Shown here: positions 7,411 through 15,200 of the stretch, piece after piece
Layout of the letters: each line of letters opens with the position of its first letter
How positions within the stretch are numbered: position 1 is the first letter of the stretch
NCBI GenBank assembly: GCA_027577415.1
Contig: JANBQS010000579.1
Span: 1-15,200 of the forward strand
Source: Coemansia sp. RSA 922
Taxonomy: Eukaryota; Kickxellomycota; Kickxellomycetes; Kickxellales; Kickxellaceae
Reading direction: 5' to 3'
DNA: 15,200 nt
Notes under the pieces: generated by a model
What the model saw: the letters and a program-made list of their open reading frames with translations, nothing else
Told to the model about the DNA's origin: nothing
Databases searched by the model: none
Translations under genes and position numbers: made by a program

Positions 7411-9147
7411 ATGCCTGGACCGCGTCAGGCACCAACGTCACCGCTTGAGGAATCCCCACTGCTTGAGCAATATCAAACGTGGTATAGCGGCGGTAGTAGT
7501 GGCAGTAGCAGCGGTGGTACTGGACGCGAGCAGCAGAAGCAGCAGCAACAACAACAAAGGTCCAAGGATGACTTTATTGGCACTACTGGGCGTCATGTAT
7601 CATTACTCACGCCTCACTCACCTACAAGTGATGCCATTGCACTGACCGAGCGCCCCCCTCGCCGCTCTCTCCAGCAAAGCCCGTCATTTAAATCGGCAGC
7701 CAACAGCGTCAGCGGCGAAGCAGAAAACATTGCGGTGTTTAGCAACAGCAGTGGCAGCTTGCAGCGTGCGCCTTCAGCCCCAGTGGCGCGCTACAATAGC
7801 CAGCACACCAACACCAGCGATATGCACGTGCCCAGTGATAAGGGGCGCCACCCCCACCACTACAAGCCACCGCCAGCCCACTCGTACGTGCGTTCCTTAC
7901 CTGCCCGTGCCTCTGGAGGGCTCCGCCAGCAGCCTTTCTCGTCCCCTTCTCCCTCGCTGTCCACGCCATTTCATGCGTCAGCCGCCGTCTCCAGTATTCG
8001 CCACTTGACTAGACAGTCGCCGTATACCACTGCTGCGCCATCCTCGGCGGCTGGCTTACCCACTGATAGTGCCACAGCTACAAGTAGTGGCTCGTCGTAC
8101 CGCAGCACTTCATCGCTATATAACCAGGCTGGCCAGCCAGCTGGCGGCCGCTGCTCTACCTCTGGCATTTATCAATCGACTACCATCCCTGCAGCCTCTC
8201 AGCAAAACTCCACTACTAACGGTAGATCGATGTTGCACCAGCAGCAGCACTCCTCTTCTTCTTTATCTTCCTCATCCTCATCTCCATCGACCTCTTCTAC
8301 ATTGCCGTCTTCGTTGACAACCAACAGCCAGCTCACTGCTCGCCAGCCACCACATACCAAAATGCAATACCACTACTATCAACAACCGCCGCCGCCTCAA
8401 AATGGTCTGAGCGGATACCACCACCACCAAGCAACACACCCGCAGCCGCCTCCACCCTTTACGCAGTTATACTCGATGACCCGACTGGGCCACGTCGGCA
8501 GTATCTCTAACAAACTAGGCCATGGCATGAGCTCGGGCAGCTCGGGCTTGAGTGGCTCTGGGCGACCACTGACCGCCGAGGAGAAGGAGATGAAGCGCAA
8601 GGTATCTCACTCTGCCATCGAAAAGCGGCGGCGCGAGCGGACGAACGCCGTACTCCGAGAGTTGCAAACAATTGTACCCGGACTAAGCAAGCCTGGTAAA
8701 ATACAAAAACTCGAGATTCTTGAGGCTGCTGCCGACTATATTCGTCAGCTAACTACCACCGCCGCTCCAGAATCAATGACTATATCAGCAGCAAGAACAA
8801 AGCAGCGGCGTGGTAGCCGCAACTACCACCGGATGTTCTACCAGCAGGAGGTCCAGAGTTTGAACGACTATAACGCAGCATCGCGTCGAGACCAGCCGCC
8901 TGACAATGCGACTGAGAGGCCTGCTTTGCTGTCGCCCAAGACTATAGACGAGCAGCATATGGCTATCGCCACGCCAGTATCCGTATCTTCTACGGCGTCG
9001 AACAACGACGATGCCGATGTTGACGACGATGACGACTCAGCAGATGAGGATGGCGCTGCCCTGGCCGAGCGTGTGGATGCCTGCCGGGGCAGCGAGCTTC
9101 CTCCTTCAGACCCCGCGTCAATGAAAGTCACATTCCTCTTGTGTTAG
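7411..9147 (+). CDS. bHLH transcription factor 2 with long low-complexity N-terminus and acidic tail
   Basis: 578 aa, single exon. Most of the first 390 residues are low complexity: a Gly/Ser patch, a Gln run near 45-52, long Ser/Thr and His/Pro/Gln stretches. Such tracts are typical of disordered activation regions. The bHLH domain lies at about 395-449: basic region KRKVSHSAIEKRRRER with His400, Glu404 and Arg408 (H5-E9-R13, CACGTG-type specificity), helix 1 NAVLRELQTIVP, loop, helix 2 IQKLEILEAAADYIRQL. No leucine zipper follows. The C-terminus has a very acidic segment (about 531-550, DDADVDDDDDSADEDG). It is divergent from bHLH gene 1, whose domain shares HSA-E-RRRE-TN, QKLEIL and YIR-L. 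Partner and target genes are unknown. Confidence 0.88.
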   Translation: MPGPRQAPTSPLEESPLLEQYQTWYSGGSSGSSSGGTGREQQKQQQQQQRSKDDFIGTTGRHVSLLTPHSPTSDAIALTERPPRRSLQQSPSFKSAANSVSGEAENIAVFSNSSGSLQRAPSAPVARYNSQHTNTSDMHVPSDKGRHPHHYKPPPAHSYVRSLPARASGGLRQQPFSSPSPSLSTPFHASAAVSSIRHLTRQSPYTTAAPSSAAGLPTDSATATSSGSSYRSTSSLYNQAGQPAGGRCSTSGIYQSTTIPAASQQNSTTNGRSMLHQQQHSSSSLSSSSSSPSTSSTLPSSLTTNSQLTARQPPHTKMQYHYYQQPPPPQNGLSGYHHHQATHPQPPPPFTQLYSMTRLGHVGSISNKLGHGMSSGSSGLSGSGRPLTAEEKEMKRKVSHSAIEKRRRERTNAVLRELQTIVPGLSKPGKIQKLEILEAAADYIRQLTTTAAPESMTISAARTKQRRGSRNYHRMFYQQEVQSLNDYNAASRRDQPPDNATERPALLSPKTIDEQHMAIATPVSVSSTASNNDDADVDDDDDSADEDGAALAERVDACRGSELPPSDPASMKVTFLLC

Positions 9148-9199
9148 CTTCTTTCTTTCCGTGCTTAGCCGAGTGTCACCCACTTGCCTCCGTGGGAAA

Positions 9200-9205
9200 A
9201 ATAAA
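9200..9205 (+). promoter_or_regulatory. Likely polyadenylation signal of bHLH gene 2
   Basis: AATAAA lies about 53 nt after the stop codon of bHLH gene 2, a usual position for a fungal 3' end signal. Confidence 0.4.
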
Positions 9206-9963
9206 CGTCTTGTGAAAACGCAGCAACTAAATACTGAAGAGATTTACTCTTTCCCGCGTGTCAGCACTTCAGCAAGACGACACGGTTCTTGCCTTGTATG
9301 GACTAACGCAGGTCAATTAAGGAAACGCAGTCATATAGCGGAAGTGTCCAATGAGCACCAAAAAATGATAGCTGTATTAGGCACGTGTATTGGCATTACT
9401 CACCCCTCAGGACCGACTGGACTGTGCATGTGTCAAGCGAGGCCAGAAGACCATGCGCAGTAGATTGAAGATCATATGCCTAATCTGCAAGATCACCACA
9501 CGTGTGTCTCCACTGAGGCTTCTTGAACAAAATAGCGGCCATGGCATTAGAGGTGTACATCTTGACTACCTCTTAGGTGTGTGCATTCAAATGCGCACGC
9601 CTTTCAAGAAAGAGTGACATGTGCGCTGCATGGATGTAGGCAGTTGTATTTTTTTTTTATCGCCGCTGTGCACTGCGCAAATTAGATATCCAAAAAAAAA
9701 CCTCCACCTCACGGAAATCTTTGAGCCGCCATATTTCCCCGCCTCTTTTGCCCTGGCCTCGCGACTCTCAGGCACTGCCCGATTCGTCAATACAACAACG
9801 GTTCCCAATGAAGAGTGGTGGGCGGTGGGATTGTGTCGCCACAGAGGTCTTTATCTCCCTTCTCACCCTTTTTCCTCTTCGCACGTATTTTTTTATCTCG
9901 AGCAAATTTGAATTAACTCTTCTTGTTAAGTTTTGTGAGGCGGAATTAGCTAAAATCTCTTCA
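9206..9963 (+). promoter_or_regulatory. Upstream region of PDB1 with E-boxes and CCAAT elements
   Basis: No convincing gene is seen in this stretch. It contains two CACGTG sites (9382-9387 and 9499-9504; the second is the core of a 10-bp palindrome CACACGTGTG at 9497-9506). It also has two CCAATGA elements (9348-9354 and 9805-9811) that fit the CCAATNA form bound by the HAP complex, a known activator of respiratory genes in yeasts. Just before the PDB1 ATG the sequence is T-rich. Regulation by bHLH or HAP factors is inference from these short motifs. Confidence 0.4.
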
Positions 9964-11333
9964 ATGTCTGCTGCGCTCAAGTCACTCTTTAAGCAACCGC
10001 TGCTTGCCGCCCGCCTAGCCGCCCGCACTTCTCGTGCGCTGCCTAGCGCTGTCCGCCACAACTCTTCCGCCGTTGGTGACACTGTAAGTTCAATTTCGAA
10101 AGCCGATGGTGCTACATTTCCACGAATAGTTGACTACGGTGCCATAGCCCGACCTCCTTGTCGTTTCTATGACTGCATACCAGCGTAAACACTAAACCGA
10201 AAGCACGGATATTGCATGTCTCTTGTGAAATTGAATTCAATCGTAGATTACTGTGCGCGAGGCCCTGAACCAGGCTATGGACGAGGAGATGGAGCGCGAT
10301 GAGTCCGTATGGATCCTTGGCGAGGAGGTTGCCCAGTACAATGGCGCTTACAAGGTACACACACAGAAGCATACTTGACTGGTAACTTTCTCTTTCGACC
10401 CTCGTAAAGCATTGCCCGCACTTATCTGCTCACTTGTTATTTTTTGCACATTAGGTGTCCAAGGGATTGTTGGACAAGTACGGCCCTAGGCGCGTAGTCG
10501 ATACTCCTATTACCGAGATGGGATTTGCTGGTATTGCTGTCGGTGCTGCCTTTCACGGAACAAAGCCCATCTGCGAGTTTATGACGTTCAACTTTGCCAT
10601 GCAGGCCATTGACCAGATCATCAACTCGGGCGCAAAGACCCACTACATGTCGGGCGGCTTTGCCAAGTGTCCAATCGTGTTCCGTGGGCCCAATGGCGCT
10701 GCTGCCGGTGTTGCTGCTCAGCACTCACAGGACTACGCCTCGTGGTATGGTCAGATCCCCGGATTGAAGGTTGTCAGCCCCTACGATGCCGAGGACGCCA
10801 AGGGCCTGATGAAGGCGGCGATTCGCGACCCCAACCCAGTCATCGTTCTTGAGAACGAGCTGATGTACGGCGTGAGCTTCCCAGCTACCACTGAAATGTC
10901 CAGCAAGGACTTTGTCGTGCCATTCGGAAAGGCCAAAATCATGCGTGAGGGCACTGATATCACCATTGCTACGTATTCGCGTCCCGTCGCCTTTGCGCTC
11001 GAGGCTGCTGAGCTGCTGGCCAAGGAAGGCATCAGCGCCGAGGTTATCAACCTCCGCTCGATCCGCCCGCTCGATCTCCCTGCACTGATCAAGTCGGTCA
11101 AGAAGACGAACCATCTGATGACCGTCGAGCAGGGATTCCCGCAGTTTGGCATGGGCTCTGAGATCTCGGCCCAAATCATGGAGTCTGAGGCCTTTGACTA
11201 CCTTGATGCCCCCGTCTGCCGCATCACTGGCGCCGATGCCCCTATGCCCTATGCCCAGAACCTCGAGGCTCTGGCCCTGCCCGACACTGAGGTCATTTAC
11301 AAGCAGGCCAAGCGGGTGCTGAACATTGAGTAG
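9964..11333 (+). CDS. PDB1: Pyruvate dehydrogenase E1 component, beta subunit, mitochondrial
   Basis: Three exons: 9964-10083, 10247-10354 and 10455-11333, together 368 aa, close to yeast Pdb1 length. Both introns are phase 0 (163 and 100 nt; donors GTAAGT and GTACAC, acceptors GTAG and TTAG). Residues 1 to about 34 are a classic mitochondrial presequence rich in Arg, Leu and Ala, with likely cleavage near RHN-SS. The mature part has [14 protein letters not shown], the thiamine diphosphate-site region [20 protein letters not shown] (62-81), [16 protein letters not shown] (93-108) and [15 protein letters not shown] (165-179) with the conserved His166. With E1 alpha the protein forms the alpha2-beta2 E1 enzyme that decarboxylates pyruvate and acetylates the E2 lipoyl group in the matrix. 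C/G-ending codons dominate, consistent with high expression. Confidence 0.97.
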
Positions 11334-11833
11334 CCGATTTCATTCAAAGTGCTTAGAGATTTTATGCCATGAGCTTTGCTACCCCTCCCGAATCACATTA
11401 TGCCAAACATATTCCACGAGTCCAGAGAGCATACACATCCTGCGATCCAACCTTGCGGCCTCGACTCTGACGTCGTGTGTCTTTGTAGCTATGATTTATT
11501 GGGCGTTAGAAGCGCCTGGAGTGATATGCGCAGAATGCTTCAGGCATTACTAGTGTTCACATGAGGGCCTAGACTAGGGTCTGCAGCTACGCAATTCCTT
11601 CTCTGAGTCATGCCTTGCTTTTATGCCTGCGTTGTGGTGATTAAACAGAGCAAGAAGAGTTTGACAGGCAAGTCCTCGGAGACATGGAAGTGCAATAAAA
11701 GGTAATGTGCCACGGGCCTGAACGAAGTGACATAGTGGCATCCCAAGCTTATTTTTTCCTTTTACTTTGCTAGCTCAATATTCCCCCCTTTTAGCACATA
11801 CCCGCTTCATATTTACTTGTTTATTTATTAGTC
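11334..11833 (+). promoter_or_regulatory. Intergenic region between PDB1 and the HAM1-like gene
   Basis: 500 bp with no recognisable gene. An AATAAA occurs at 11694-11699, rather far from the PDB1 stop. The last 90 bp before the HAM1-like ATG are pyrimidine-rich. GTAATG at 11702 and TTATTAG at 11825-11831 could bound a 5' leader intron, but only sequence form supports this. Confidence 0.35.
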
Positions 11834-14269
11834 ATGGCATCCAAGCTAATAAATCTCGCCAAGCGCAAGTCGAGCGTTGCTGACATTAACCCTGGCGAGG
11901 CGTTTGGCCCACTGAGTGACGATTACAAGCCCGGTTCTACTCGGGCCCGCTTTGAGGAGCTCGCTAGCACGTACCGCAACTCGAATGACACCCAGGGTCA
12001 TGCATTGGGCATGCTTGACGACGCCGTCCAGAAGCGCGAGTCGCTAGTCCAGCTGATTGCGAAGGTGAAGGAGGGTGAGCTGCCACCGACCAGCGACATT
12101 GTGGATCTGGTGCACAAAATGGACTTTGACAGTATGAGGGAGCACGCCACTACGTTCCAGGGCAAGAAGGTTATTGACAACTTTGAGAACTCGACTGCGG
12201 CGGGAATCATAGCTTTCGAGAATATCAACGGCGAAGAGAACGCGCAAGAGATCGTCCGTGACTTGAACAACACGCGCATTAAGACCAAGGACGATCGCAA
12301 GAAGCTGACCAAGAAGACCAAGCAGGGCGCCGAGGAGTCGAAGAGCATCGTAAGCAGCGCCGGCAAAGACTTTTTGGTGCTGGCTGGTGGTATCGGCACC
12401 TCGGCGGCTTTCCGTAAGGCCATCACGGATCTGGGCAGTCTGATCAGCTCTACGGTTCAAAACAAGGAGCCGAAAGAAGAGGACATGGAGCCGCTGACCA
12501 ACCGGGTGCGCGATTTAGTGGTCGAAGTACGCGCCGATCGCAATGTCCAGCGGGCGTTGGCGTCGCTTAGCTCGCTGTTCACCACTACGTACAACAAGAG
12601 CGCATCGGCAGCCAAGGATGTCCGCGACAAGGCCAAGGGCCACGCAGCTACTGAGGACTTGAAGGACGCGAAAGAGCACGCGCGCGACATCTTCACTCGC
12701 CTAGGCAATGGCTACGACCTGACAGCCATGTTTGCGGCAATCTCGGCGATTGGCGCCATGTACCGCGACAACGAGGACTTTGGCAAGCTGGCTGACGACA
12801 CAAAGGAGTTTGGCCGCTGGGCCATGAACGTCGACGCCGACAAGCTGACCTCTGACGAGTTTGAGACGCGCAGCCGCGAGCTATTGGAGAAGGGTCGTCA
12901 CACGCTGACGGAGCAAGACAGCGAGCACTTTGAGACGGTGGCGGGTGAGTCCAAGAAGTTTATGAAGGCCGTGAAAGCTAACCCCGTATTGGTCGAGTAC
13001 AAGGACGCCATGGCCGGCTTTGCTCATTCGGTCGTGGGTCACAGCGATATGACGGGCGAGGAGCGCAGAGAGCACTACCGCGCACTACGCCAGGACTTTA
13101 TGGCCAACCTGCCTGTGATAATACAAGCAATTCGCTACCTGCCCATCCCCCGTGTCGCTGGCCAGAACAAAGAGCTCGAGTTTGCCACCGACAACATCGT
13201 CTTGGATCTCAAGCGCTTCGTGCCCCAGCATATCAGCTTTGATTCGCACAGCGAGTTCTACCCGCGCGCCGTGCTCAAGGAGGACAAGGCCAAGCGCTCG
13301 CAGAAAGGATTCCGCGCCGAACAGTACTTTTACCTAACCCTTACAGGCGTCAACTGCGTGGCCAATAAGGTTGCCTTTTACGTCAAGAAGAAGAAGGGTA
13401 TTCCTCGCGTGGCGGAGAAGGGAATCGCCGACTTGGTCATGGACGGCCGCGGCATGGATATTACCTTGCGTCTGCGCAAGCTGCACGAGAGCGAGACGCC
13501 TCGCGTGCCAGTACCAGTGTCGTCCGAGGAGTCACTGGCACCCTCTACTGCCAAGGCGGCCGGCAAGAAGAGCGCCCTCAAGCAGCCAAAGAAGAGCGCG
13601 GCGGACGCTGCTCGCACCCGCGCCGAGCGCATGTTCGATATCGCCGACGTCAAGGTCAAGATTCACAACCTGAACGTTCGCGTACACGAGACCAAGCACA
13701 CCATTAGCAGCGGACTCGGTATTAAGCTGATGATGCCCATCGCTAGGCGCCTGATTTCCAAGCGCCTGGCTCAGTTGCTGGCGGAGTACATGGTGCAAGG
13801 CGACCGGATGCTGTCCAAGTACGGCAGCTCCGCCGAGAACATGGTCATCGGCAGCAGCAAGCACGTCATGTCGGCGGCTGTGGGCGCGGTAAAGCAAGGT
13901 ACGCTTAAGAGCAAGGAGCGGCTTGGCAAGCTTAAGAGCAAGTCGAAGGAGACTAAGGAGCAGGCCGAGGACGCCGCCGAAAAGACCAAAGACAAAATCC
14001 AAGACGTTGCCGACATGCCCAAGGATGAGGCCAAGGCCAGAGTCGAGAACAAGGTTGAGGGCATTCAGAACCAGGTCGAGGACGCCGCCGAGAGGACCGA
14101 AGACAAAATCCAAGACGTTGCCGACATGCCCAAGGATGAGGCCAAGGCCAGAGTCGAGAACAAGGCTGAAGGCGTCAAGAGCCAGGTCGAGGATCAGACC
14201 CAGGCGAACCTGAACAAGCTCGCGCAGCAGCAGGACCAGAGACGCGACTCGTTGGTTGAGCAGGTTTGA
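11834..14269 (+). CDS. HAM1-like protein (BPI/TULIP-type lipid-binding fold predicted) with C-terminal charged repeats
   Basis: 811 aa, single exon, start at GTCATGG. The N-terminal half (about 15-430) is mainly helical and charged. The segment YLPIPR...FATDNIVLDLKRFVP (435-464), followed by the HISFDSHSEFYPR beta-type region and the TGVNCVANKVAFYVKKKKG region (504-522), matches my recollection of the fungal HAM1-like family (Pfam HAM1_N, formerly DUF5923, and HAM1_C). That family is related to hyphal anastomosis protein HAM1 and predicted to share the BPI lipid-binding fold. A basic Ala/Lys/Ser linker (about 571-597) is followed by a second domain (about 600-690). The tail (710-811) is an extremely charged helical region with two 37-residue repeats, LEA- or apolipoprotein-like in composition. 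Molecular function is poorly known; membrane or lipid association is inferred. Codon use resembles PDB1, suggesting good expression. Confidence 0.8.
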   Translation: MASKLINLAKRKSSVADINPGEAFGPLSDDYKPGSTRARFEELASTYRNSNDTQGHALGMLDDAVQKRESLVQLIAKVKEGELPPTSDIVDLVHKMDFDSMREHATTFQGKKVIDNFENSTAAGIIAFENINGEENAQEIVRDLNNTRIKTKDDRKKLTKKTKQGAEESKSIVSSAGKDFLVLAGGIGTSAAFRKAITDLGSLISSTVQNKEPKEEDMEPLTNRVRDLVVEVRADRNVQRALASLSSLFTTTYNKSASAAKDVRDKAKGHAATEDLKDAKEHARDIFTRLGNGYDLTAMFAAISAIGAMYRDNEDFGKLADDTKEFGRWAMNVDADKLTSDEFETRSRELLEKGRHTLTEQDSEHFETVAGESKKFMKAVKANPVLVEYKDAMAGFAHSVVGHSDMTGEERREHYRALRQDFMANLPVIIQAIRYLPIPRVAGQNKELEFATDNIVLDLKRFVPQHISFDSHSEFYPRAVLKEDKAKRSQKGFRAEQYFYLTLTGVNCVANKVAFYVKKKKGIPRVAEKGIADLVMDGRGMDITLRLRKLHESETPRVPVPVSSEESLAPSTAKAAGKKSALKQPKKSAADAARTRAERMFDIADVKVKIHNLNVRVHETKHTISSGLGIKLMMPIARRLISKRLAQLLAEYMVQGDRMLSKYGSSAENMVIGSSKHVMSAAVGAVKQGTLKSKERLGKLKSKSKETKEQAEDAAEKTKDKIQDVADMPKDEAKARVENKVEGIQNQVEDAAERTEDKIQDVADMPKDEAKARVENKAEGVKSQVEDQTQANLNKLAQQQDQRRDSLVEQV
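13961..14182 (+). repeat. Two tandem 111-bp units encoding a 37-residue repeat
   Basis: Units are 13961-14071 and 14072-14182, exactly 111 bp each and in frame. A 66-nt stretch is identical between them (13989-14054 and 14100-14165). Both translate to Q-x-EDAAE-x-T, then DKIQDVADMPKDEAKARVEN, K-x-EG. A third unit starts at 14183 (QVEDQ) but then diverges. Identity at synonymous positions indicates a recent duplication or gene conversion. Confidence 0.9.
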
Positions 14270-14537
14270 GACTACTTTTTTTTATAGTTCAACATCCTAT
14301 GTGCTAAATATAACCGTTTTGTGACCTGATCAGCATCTACACCTGTGTGATAATTACCATCATCTAGATTAGCCAGATCTGTCAAGCCACCGACGTCATA
14401 TCTGAGTTGGCAGTGTCATAGTCTGTGTCTTCTGGTCTGGTCTCGCGCCTAATTTATTGTTATATACTTTTTTTGGGAGGTCTAAATGGTTGTAATTCGC
14501 GTCGTACTCTGCTAGCACATAAACATCTCTTGTCCAA
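14270..14537. other. Intergenic region between HAM1-like gene and EDEM-like gene
   Basis: 268 bp, T-rich after the HAM1-like stop. It must hold the 3' end of that gene and the promoter of the next. A TTATATACTTTTTTT stretch at 14459-14473 is TATA-like, about 75 bp before the EDEM-like ATG. Nothing else is recognised. Confidence 0.35.
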
Positions 14538-15200
14538 ATGCGAATGCGAGCCACCACGTTGGCTGTGGCAGTTACCGTGCTGGCTCAGTGCTGGCCAGGC
14601 GGTTGGGCTCTGGGAATGACGAAGCGGCGCCGGATGGAATTAAGGTATAGAACCTGAGCAATGCCGCATGCCTGGGTACACTACATTTTGGTAGCTTACT
14701 AACACGCTCCACTTATACCACTTACTTATTTGCTATTCCCACTCTTGAACATATAGAGAAAAGACCAAGGTAAATATCGCCGTTGTGCCGATACGGGAGA
14801 TAGGAATAGGCAAAACTGTTTACTGAATATTGGAAGGCAACGCTATGACCATGTCTTCCGCAATATGTAGGAGTCGTTTTACCACGCGTACAACGGGTAT
14901 ATGGAAAATGCCTTTCCGTTTGACGAGGTAAGTACACATTCTGTTCTGCACACCGGGCTCCATACTGAAAGATCGAAATGGTTTAGCCAACACTTTGCTG
15001 ATATATTGCAAAGTGTACATCGATAGCTCAATCCGATCACCTGTGTTGGACGTGGTCGCGACAGACAAAATCCGTAAGTATCCTCCGAGGTCATCATGGT
15101 GGTCTTTATGCAAGAATACGCATTAAGATCTCGTATTACTAATGTCTATCTGTGCTAATAGAGGCAATATCAACGTCAATGACGTGATGGGAGACTACTT
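14538..15200 (+). CDS. EDEM-like (GH47) ER degradation-enhancing mannosidase, 5' part, five exons, runs off right edge
   Basis: No single frame shows this gene; it appears after splicing. Exons: 14538-14644, 14757-14769 (13 nt), 14871-14927, 15027-15073, 15162-15200 onward. Introns of 112, 101, 99 and 88 nt have donors GTATAG, GTAAAT, GTAAGT, GTAAGT, all acceptors TAG, and a perfect TACTAAC at 14697-14703 in intron 1. The first 87 residues begin with a signal peptide (MRMRATTLAVAVTVLAQCW) and a basic segment. Next come LREKTKESFYHAYNGYMENA (35-54), FPFDELNPITCVGRGRDRQN and PGNINVNDVMGDY. This is the N-terminal hallmark of EDEM proteins, which lack or limit alpha-1,2-mannosidase activity and mark misfolded glycoproteins for ER-associated degradation. 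The catalytic acidic residues lie beyond the window. A second ATG at 14544 is possible. The family call is strong from this continuous match. Confidence 0.88.

Noticed and set aside
10725..11179. Overlapping minus-strand frames of 132 and 149 codons across PDB1 exon 3
   Set aside because: Shadow frames opposite a highly conserved gene with strong GC-ending codon bias.
13532..14113. 193-codon minus-strand frame rich in Leu/Gly/Val opposite the HAM1-like tail
   Set aside because: It mirrors the repeated charged codons of the real gene; hydrophobic repeats arise from reading the antisense of Asp/Lys/Glu-rich repeats.
14820..15113. 97-codon minus-strand frame near the right edge
   Set aside because: It lies opposite exons 3 and 4 and introns of the EDEM-like gene, whose plus-strand spliced reading matches a known family.

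Overview
This is nuclear DNA from a fungus. Introns are short (88-163 nt), with GTAAGT-like donors and, in one case, a perfect TACTAAC branch site. Coding exons are mostly long and intergenic regions mostly under 1 kb. The window also holds a fungal-type HAM1-like protein, a fungal-style PDX2 (SNO) glutaminase and a probable Arb1-type RNAi subunit. The sequence alone does not fix the lineage. An early-diverging fungus such as a kickxellomycete is my guess, no more.

Left part (1-3246): a possible divergent mitochondrial-protein gene leaves the left edge on the minus strand. Three plus-strand genes follow: PDX2 (vitamin B6 synthesis), an Arb1-like protein (Argonaute siRNA chaperone complex), and a small two-exon gene whose spliced product resembles a degenerate RecA/Rad51-paralogue core. 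The third gene meets a minus-strand gene tail to tail.

Middle part (3247-9147): two bHLH transcription factor genes lie head to head. Their DNA-binding domains align without gaps at 25 of 51 identical residues, so they look like a divergent paralogous pair. The roughly 3.2 kb between their start codons is by far the largest gene-free stretch here and holds promoter-like elements and one intron-like signal, but no convincing protein gene.

Right part (9148-15200): three plus-strand genes follow. PDB1 encodes the pyruvate dehydrogenase E1 beta subunit (three exons, mitochondrial presequence). Next is a large intronless HAM1-like lipid-binding-fold protein with a recently duplicated, highly charged 37-residue repeat at its C-terminus. 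Last is the 5' end of a GH47 EDEM-type ER mannosidase-like gene. It is split into at least five small exons, including a 13-nt micro-exon needed to hold the frame, and runs off the right edge.

The genes do not form one pathway; this looks like ordinary fungal chromosome. The parts most worth a second look are the spliced EDEM gene with its micro-exon, the Arb1-like and RecA-like neighbours, the divergent bHLH pair, and the HAM1 tail repeats.
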